From assembly GCA_012521525.1 (NCBI GenBank), contig JAAYMG010000412.1, forward strand, positions 1 to 9,058: DNA of 9,058 bases, read 5' to 3'. This document shows positions 5,673 through 9,058 of the stretch, piece by piece. Each line of letters starts with the position of its first letter. Position 1 is the first letter of the stretch. The position numbers and the translations under genes were made by a program. Under the pieces are notes generated by a model, which had not been told where the DNA came from, did no database searches, and saw only the letters and a program-made list of their open reading frames with translations. Origin of the DNA: Clostridiales bacterium (lineage in GTDB: Bacteria; Bacillota; Clostridia; Oscillospirales; JAAYOS01).

Positions 5673-6161
5673 TTGCACGACCTGGATGAGCTGCTCAGGA
5701 ACGTGATTTCCGAGGCGAAAGCACTGAAAATCCCTGTTTCAAACCGGATCGTCCCGAATGTCAGGGTAAACAACAGGGCGATCCGCCGTTTTGGCTGCTG
5801 TATAGCCAAAAACGGCGAGTTCATCATAGAAATATCCGGTAAACTGCTTGACGCTTCCGAACGGGCATGCAAGCAAACACTGGCGCACGAAGTGCTGCAC
5901 ACCTGCCCGGGCTGCAAAAACCACGGGATCAAGTGGAAGCAGTATGCTAAAATCATGAATTCGGCTTATGGCTACGAAATATCACGTGCCAGCACGCACG
6001 AATCTCTTGGCATTGCGGACACTTCCCTTACCCGCTACCTTCTCCGCTGCCAGAATTGCGGGGCCGAAATCAGGCGAATGCGGCGTTCAAAGCTTGTCGA
6101 CCATCCCGAGCGCTACCGCTGTAAATGCGGCGGTAAGCTTATCCTTGAAAAGCCTGTTTAA
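5673..6161 (+). CDS. SprT-like zinc metallopeptidase with C-terminal zinc ribbon
   Basis: A 162-residue protein of the SprT-like family. The zinc-protease motif HEVLH lies at residues 72-76 (His72, Glu73, His76). A probable third ligand is His84 in HGIKWK, the usual HGxxW pattern of SprT and Spartan proteins. A C-terminal zinc ribbon is formed by Cys126, Cys129, Cys150 and Cys152 (CQNC and CKC). The frame is open from a GTG at 5661, but the TTG at 5673 is preferred: AGGTGAGG lies 6 bases upstream of it and itself covers the GTG. Family members include the eukaryotic DNA-protein crosslink protease Spartan; the substrate of bacterial forms is mostly unknown. It is monocistronic, divergent from the sigma factor, with its own extended -10 promoter. 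Catalytic residues are intact, so it may be an active protease. Confidence 0.85.
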   Translation: MHDLDELLRNVISEAKALKIPVSNRIVPNVRVNNRAIRRFGCCIAKNGEFIIEISGKLLDASERACKQTLAHEVLHTCPGCKNHGIKWKQYAKIMNSAYGYEISRASTHESLGIADTSLTRYLLRCQNCGAEIRRMRRSKLVDHPERYRCKCGGKLILEKPV

Positions 6162-6172
6162 GCGAGTCCTGT

Positions 6173-6205
6173 ATGAACAGATGCAATTTTGCATGAACAG
6201 TTGTA
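6173..6205. repeat. Direct repeats around a short palindrome
   Basis: ATGAACAGATGCA (6173-6185) recurs as ATGAACAGTTGTA (6193-6205), 11 of 13 identical, at a 20-base interval, about two helical turns. Between and overlapping them is the hairpin ATGCAA-TT-TTGCAT (6181-6194). It lies just after the SprT-like gene and about 70 bases before the aroF leader promoter. It may be a weak terminator or a binding site; no run of T follows. Confidence 0.45.
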
Positions 6206-6275
6206 AACCCGGGATTTCTCATCATAAACTCTAACGATCGGTGGTAAAAACATTTGATATTTGGCTGTTTTTCTC

Positions 6276-6304
6276 TTTACATGCGGGAAAATATGTGTTA
6301 TCAT
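6276..6304 (+). promoter_or_regulatory. SigA-type promoter of the aroF leader
   Basis: TTTACA (6276-6281), a 17-base spacer and TATCAT (6299-6304), each one base off consensus, with TG at 6296-6297 giving an extended -10. Transcription would start near 6311, giving an untranslated leader of about 65 bases before the leader peptide and about 265 bases before aroF. This is the best promoter upstream of the shikimate operon. Confidence 0.75.
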
Positions 6305-6377
6305 ATCGCAAATATATCACAACAAGCATTGCAGCATATATTGGTGTAAAGGAAAGTTTTCTGTCAGGGAGATCAAT

Positions 6378-6473
6378 ATGGTCAAAGCTCTCTTTACAGC
6401 AGCATATTATTATTACTTCGGCTTTATTTACTTTAGCAAGTACAATAAGGCTGTTAAGGTTATGCTGTTGTAG
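6378..6473 (+). CDS. Tyr/Phe-rich leader peptide of the aroF operon (attenuator)
   Basis: A 31-codon frame with a good RBS (AGGGAG at 6366-6371, 6 bases before the ATG) and a TAG stop at 6471-6473. Six residues are Tyr (10-13, 18, 22) and four are Phe (6, 14, 16, 19); the core reads AAYYYYFGFIYFSKY. Nine of the thirteen residues from 10 to 22 are aromatic, and there is no Trp. The frame sits between the operon promoter and a terminator-like hairpin before aroF, whose product makes the first intermediate of Tyr and Phe synthesis. It is probably translated as a sensor, not for the function of the peptide: lack of charged tRNA-Tyr would stall the ribosome at codons 10-13. The alternative, a small membrane protein, is possible because the peptide is hydrophobic, but the matching RNA pairings favour attenuation. 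Confidence 0.85.
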   Translation: MVKALFTAAYYYYFGFIYFSKYNKAVKVMLL

Positions 6474-6526
6474 AGGTATAGAGTTATATTCGTAAAAGGC
6501 TGCGAGTAGGGCTCCACAGTGTAACC
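6391..6526 (+). promoter_or_regulatory. Attenuator RNA: alternative pairings 1:2 and 2:3
   Basis: Segment 1 (6391-6406, TCTTTACAGCAGCATA) can pair with segment 2 (6461-6476, TATGCTGTTGTAGAGG) in 16 consecutive pairs, three of them G-U. Segment 2 can instead pair with segment 3: 6458-6468 with 6516-6526 in 11 consecutive pairs, two of them G-U, plus four more past bulges (6470 with 6515, and 6473-6475 with 6512-6514). Segment 3 is the left arm and loop of the terminator. Segment 1 covers leader codons 5-10, so a ribosome stalled on Tyr codons 10-13 masks it and 2:3 forms (antitermination). A ribosome at the stop codon (6471-6473) covers segment 2, so the terminator forms. With no translation, 1:2 forms and the terminator is free. 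Pairings are seen in the sequence; the regulatory logic is inferred from the known trp and phe attenuators. Confidence 0.82.
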
Positions 6527-6548
6527 GCTGTGGAGCCCTCTTAATATC
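6508..6548 (+). terminator. Attenuator terminator before aroF
   Basis: AGGGCTCCACAG (6508-6519) pairs perfectly with CTGTGGAGCCCT (6528-6539), a 12-bp GC-rich stem with an 8-base loop. The following TCTTAATATC is only moderately T-rich, which suits a leaky or regulated terminator. It begins 34 bases after the leader peptide stop and ends about 40 bases before the aroF ATG, leaving the aroF RBS (GAGGTGA, 6565-6571) free. Confidence 0.8.
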
Positions 6549-6577
6549 ATCATCTTTCTTCAAAGAGGTGAGCAAAT

Positions 6578-7582
6578 ATGATCATTATCCTTAAAGAAAG
6601 CCCGGACAAAAAGCAACTGGATAACCTGATAAACTGGCTGAAGAGCATGGGGCTGGAAATCCATCTCTCGGTAGGGGCTACGCGGACGATCCTCGGCCTG
6701 ATCGGGGACACGACATCTATTGACATCGACCTGCTTCTTGCCCTTGATATCGTTGATGATGTCAAGCGCATACAGGAGCCTTACAAGAACGCAAACCGCA
6801 AATTCCATCCCGATGATCTGGTGATCGATATAAACGGGACAAAAATTGGCGGCGGGAATTTCCTGATGATTGCGGGACCATGTTCGATAGAGTCGGCAGA
6901 ACAGCTAAACGATATAGCTTTCAGGGTAAAGAAAGCCGGCGCCGGCATGCTGCGAGGCGGTGCCTTCAAGCCCCGCACGTCGCCGTATGCCTTCCAGGGT
7001 CTGAGGGAACAGGGCATAGAGTTGCTGATCGAGGCCAAGAAGAAGACCGGGCTGCCGGTCGTGACCGAAATCATGGACATTTCTCAGCTCCACCTGTTTG
7101 AGGAGGTCGACGTGATACAGGTCGGAGCCAGAAACATGCAGAATTTTGAGCTCCTGAAGGAGCTGGGCAAGGTCAGGCAGCCGATATTGCTGAAGAGAGG
7201 GCTTTCAAGCACCCTTAATGAGCTGCTTATGAGCGCCGAATATATCATGGCCGGAGGAAACGAGAACGTGATACTTTGCGAACGCGGGATCAGGACCTTT
7301 GAAACCGCGACAAGAAACACTCTGGACCTCTCGGCGGTCCCGATGCTCAAGAGCATGAGCCATCTGCCCGTCATAGTCGATCCCAGCCATGCTACAGGTT
7401 TGTCCAGGCTGGTGTTGCCCATGGCCCTTGCCGCCGCAGCCTGCGGTGCAGACGGCCTGATAATTGAGGTCCACAACGACCCCGAGCATGCCCTCTGCGA
7501 CGGACCCCAGTCATTGACGCCAGATGCCTTCGAAACGCTCACAAAAAGGGTCGGACAGATACTGCCTTACGCATATAGATAA
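6578..7582 (+). CDS. aroF: 3-deoxy-7-phosphoheptulonate (DAHP) synthase, type I-beta with N-terminal regulatory domain
   Basis: A 334-residue cytosolic enzyme condensing phosphoenolpyruvate and erythrose 4-phosphate, the first step of the shikimate pathway. The TIM barrel shows GPCSIES (100-106), GAFKPRTSPYAFQG (128-141), QVGARNMQNFELL, LKRG (205-208), ERGIRTFET and DPSHATG. The expected metal ligands are Cys102, His271, Glu297 and Asp308, numbered almost as in the Thermotoga maritima enzyme. Residues 1 to about 75 form the small ferredoxin-like domain known in that enzyme to bind tyrosine and inhibit activity, so feedback control by Tyr is likely. The ATG follows GAGGTGA by 6 bases. It is the first structural gene behind the Tyr/Phe leader and attenuator and is followed by aroB 96 bases later. 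The symbols aroF, aroG and aroA are used variously for this family. Confidence 0.95.
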   Translation: MIIILKESPDKKQLDNLINWLKSMGLEIHLSVGATRTILGLIGDTTSIDIDLLLALDIVDDVKRIQEPYKNANRKFHPDDLVIDINGTKIGGGNFLMIAGPCSIESAEQLNDIAFRVKKAGAGMLRGGAFKPRTSPYAFQGLREQGIELLIEAKKKTGLPVVTEIMDISQLHLFEEVDVIQVGARNMQNFELLKELGKVRQPILLKRGLSSTLNELLMSAEYIMAGGNENVILCERGIRTFETATRNTLDLSAVPMLKSMSHLPVIVDPSHATGLSRLVLPMALAAAACGADGLIIEVHNDPEHALCDGPQSLTPDAFETLTKRVGQILPYAYR

Positions 7583-7678
7583 ATTTGGATTGTAAATCCA
7601 GTCATTATCGGATAACATTGGTATAACAGCCGCGTATTGCGGCGGCATCATGATTCAATTTAACAGGGGGATCGCATC
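7583..7678 (+). other. aroF-aroB spacer
   Basis: A 96-base spacer with two small hairpins: TGGATT-GTA-AATCCA (7586-7600) just after the aroF stop, and a GCCGC/GCGGC pairing around 7629-7643. Neither has a T run, so readthrough into aroB is expected. The aroB RBS, AGGGGG, ends 8 bases before its ATG. I see no convincing internal promoter. Confidence 0.5.
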
Positions 7679-8746
7679 ATGAAGAGGATACCGGTCGAAG
7701 CGTCAAGAAAATATGATGTGTTGGTCGGCTACGGTATTTTGGAAAACGCGGGCGGTTATTGCAGAGAAGTTATTGAGCCTTGTAAAGCGCTGATCATAAC
7801 TGACAGCAATGTCGAGCCGCTTTATAGCGATACCGTTACCGCCTCCCTGCTAAACTCCGGATATAGTGTATTCCATTATGTATTCACTGCCGGCGAGCGC
7901 TCAAAAAACATCCATACCCTTACTGCCATACTGGAGTTTGCGGCGGAAAACCGTTTTACCCGTACCGATATTTTCGTGGCACTGGGCGGAGGTGTCACGG
8001 GCGACATCGCCGGTCTGGCCGCAGCGCTCTATCAGCGGGGGATCCGGTACGTGCAAGTTCCGACCACTTTTTTGGCGGCTATCGACTCATCCGTGGGCGG
8101 AAAGACCGCGATCAACCTCATTGCGGGCAAAAACCTTGCCGGCGCCTTCTGGCAGCCCAGCCTTGTCATCTGTGACTGCGACACTTTCAAAACACTTCCC
8201 GACAGCGTATTTGCGGATGGTACGGCAGAAGCGATAAAATACGGCATGATTACCGAACTCCCGCTTTTTGAACAGTTTGAACACGGCAGCATTTCGAGAG
8301 ACCTTGATAATATCGTTACAAGCTGTGTCAATATAAAGCGAAGGCTCGTAAGCAGGGACGAGTATGACCGCGGCGCCCGGCAGCTGCTGAACTTCGGTCA
8401 TACGATCGGACATGCCATAGAGAAGCTGAGCGGCTACTCGATCTCTCACGGAAATGCGATATCGATCGGTATGGTAATGATGTCAAGAGCGGCCGAGCAA
8501 ATGTCGATGACTCGCGAACCATGTTCAAAGCGTCTTTCAAGGGCTCTTGAAAGACACGGCCTTGAAACCGAATGCCCATACAAGGCAGGCGAGCTACTTG
8601 AAGCCGTACTCGGCGATAAAAAGCGAAGCGGTGATGAAATAACCCTCGTCATACCGACCCGTCCGGGCAAATGCAGGCTGCACACCGTTCCCACAGGCGA
8701 TATCGAACGCATATTGGAGCTTGGTTTGAAACGGGGTGATGAGTGA
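7679..8746 (+). CDS. aroB: 3-dehydroquinate synthase
   Basis: A 355-residue NAD- and metal-dependent enzyme that converts DAHP to 3-dehydroquinate, the second shikimate step, in the cytosol. The N-terminal nucleotide-binding half has GGGVTGDIAG (103-112), and DSSVGGKTAIN (136-146) with Lys141 forms the active-site loop. The metal ligands expected from other AroB enzymes are Glu184 (GTAEAIKYGMI), His241 (LNFGHTIGHAIE) and His257 (SHGNAISIGM). Length is normal for the family. The ATG at 7679 has AGGGGG upstream at 8 bases. The stop codon shares one base with the next gene's ATG, so aroB and aroA are translationally coupled, and aroB is very probably transcribed from the aroF leader promoter. 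Confidence 0.96.
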   Translation: MKRIPVEASRKYDVLVGYGILENAGGYCREVIEPCKALIITDSNVEPLYSDTVTASLLNSGYSVFHYVFTAGERSKNIHTLTAILEFAAENRFTRTDIFVALGGGVTGDIAGLAAALYQRGIRYVQVPTTFLAAIDSSVGGKTAINLIAGKNLAGAFWQPSLVICDCDTFKTLPDSVFADGTAEAIKYGMITELPLFEQFEHGSISRDLDNIVTSCVNIKRRLVSRDEYDRGARQLLNFGHTIGHAIEKLSGYSISHGNAISIGMVMMSRAAEQMSMTREPCSKRLSRALERHGLETECPYKAGELLEAVLGDKKRSGDEITLVIPTRPGKCRLHTVPTGDIERILELGLKRGDE

Positions 8747-9058
8747 TGGACATCAGGATCCCGCCTTCCAGGCTTTCCGGTACCGTTACGGCCATATCTT
8801 CAAAATCGGATGCTCACAGGAACCTGATATGCGCCGCGTTTGCGCATTCCCCCACTGTTATCGATATAAACACGCTTTCCGAGGATATTTGGGCAACCAT
8901 TGACTGCATTACGGCACTGGGTGCGAAAGTGAGTTTTGATGACAAAGGAAAAATAAGCGTTTTACCGATAACCGGGAAAACAGGTCATTGGGGCAAACAT
9001 CCAGGTTTTTACCTAAACTCCCTTAACAGTTCCGAAAGCGGCAGCCGATCCGATGACC
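8746..9058 (+). CDS. aroA: 3-phosphoshikimate 1-carboxyvinyltransferase (EPSP synthase), N-terminal part
   Basis: The first 104 codons of a gene that continues past the window. EPSP synthase joins phosphoenolpyruvate to shikimate 3-phosphate, the sixth shikimate step. The start has the family signature LSGTVTAISSKSDAHRNLI, with the lysine and serine-aspartate of the substrate site, followed by LSEDIWATIDCITALGAKV, the usual second-strand repeat of the fold. The ATG overlaps the aroB stop by one base (TGATG). Near the window end the frame reads SSESGSRSDD, where clostridial relatives usually have a form of CGESGSTLR; the conserved Thr-x-Arg is not seen at that spot. This may be local divergence, or a sequence or frame problem that cannot be settled from the truncated part. 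Confidence 0.88.
   Translation, partial: MDIRIPPSRLSGTVTAISSKSDAHRNLICAAFAHSPTVIDINTLSEDIWATIDCITALGAKVSFDDKGKISVLPITGKTGHWGKHPGFYLNSLNSSESGSRSDD

Noticed and set aside
6241..6495. 84-residue and 70-residue frames upstream of aroF as real proteins
   Set aside because: Their starts overlap the promoter region and have no RBS. Only the last 31 codons of the 70-residue frame have an RBS, and those are reported as the leader peptide.
6305..6577. T-box riboswitch before aroF
   Set aside because: The gap is long enough and T-boxes are common before Firmicute aromatic genes, but the conserved T-box sequence (AGGGTGGNACCGCG-like) is absent, and the structure is explained by the leader-peptide attenuator.
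7084..7542. 152-residue minus-strand frame opposite aroF
   Set aside because: Antisense shadow of a strongly conserved enzyme; no RBS or motif.
1..9058. CRISPR array, insertion sequence or prophage signs
   Set aside because: No regularly spaced repeats, transposase, integrase or target-site duplications were seen anywhere in the window.

Overview
The window (9058 bases, GC roughly in the high 40s percent) reads as chromosomal DNA of a low-to-mid GC Firmicute, most likely a member of the Clostridia. The grounds are Gram-positive style ribosome binding sites (GGAGG, AGGTGAGG), a clostridial-looking PurN, a type I-beta DAHP synthase, a one-pass anti-sigma protein and SigA-like promoters. I cannot name a genus.

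Layout, left to right: (1) the end of purM overlapping purN, the tail of a purine operon; (2) an AT-rich repeat-containing gap, then a thymidylate synthase homologue of the short methanogen type, flanked on both sides by short degenerate tandem repeats; (3) a convergent gap with a strong inverted repeat, then a GNAT acetyltransferase on the minus strand; (4) a minus-strand tRNA-Pro(GGG) with its own promoter and terminator; (5) a minus-strand operon for an ECF sigma factor and a large membrane-anchored anti-sigma protein, behind a good candidate autoregulatory ECF promoter; (6) a divergent SprT-like zinc metallopeptidase; (7) the shikimate operon aroF-aroB-aroA, which runs off the right edge.

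The most notable element lies in the 400-base gap before aroF. It holds a SigA-type promoter, a 31-codon reading frame with its own RBS and a dense cluster of Tyr and Phe codons, and a 12-bp terminator-like hairpin just before the aroF RBS. The RNA can form two mutually exclusive arrangements. A 16-bp pairing (6391-6406 with 6461-6476) leaves the terminator free. An alternative pairing (6458-6468 with 6516-6526) takes the terminator's left arm. The Tyr codons begin at the end of the first segment and the leader stop codon lies in the second. This is the geometry of ribosome-mediated transcription attenuation. It predicts that charged tRNA-Tyr (and perhaps tRNA-Phe) controls an operon whose first enzyme also carries an N-terminal domain of the kind that binds tyrosine allosterically. 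Firmicutes more often use T-box RNAs for this purpose, and no T-box is visible here.

The genes form separate functional blocks: purine synthesis, a folate-linked nucleotide enzyme, an envelope-stress type regulatory pair, and aromatic amino acid synthesis.
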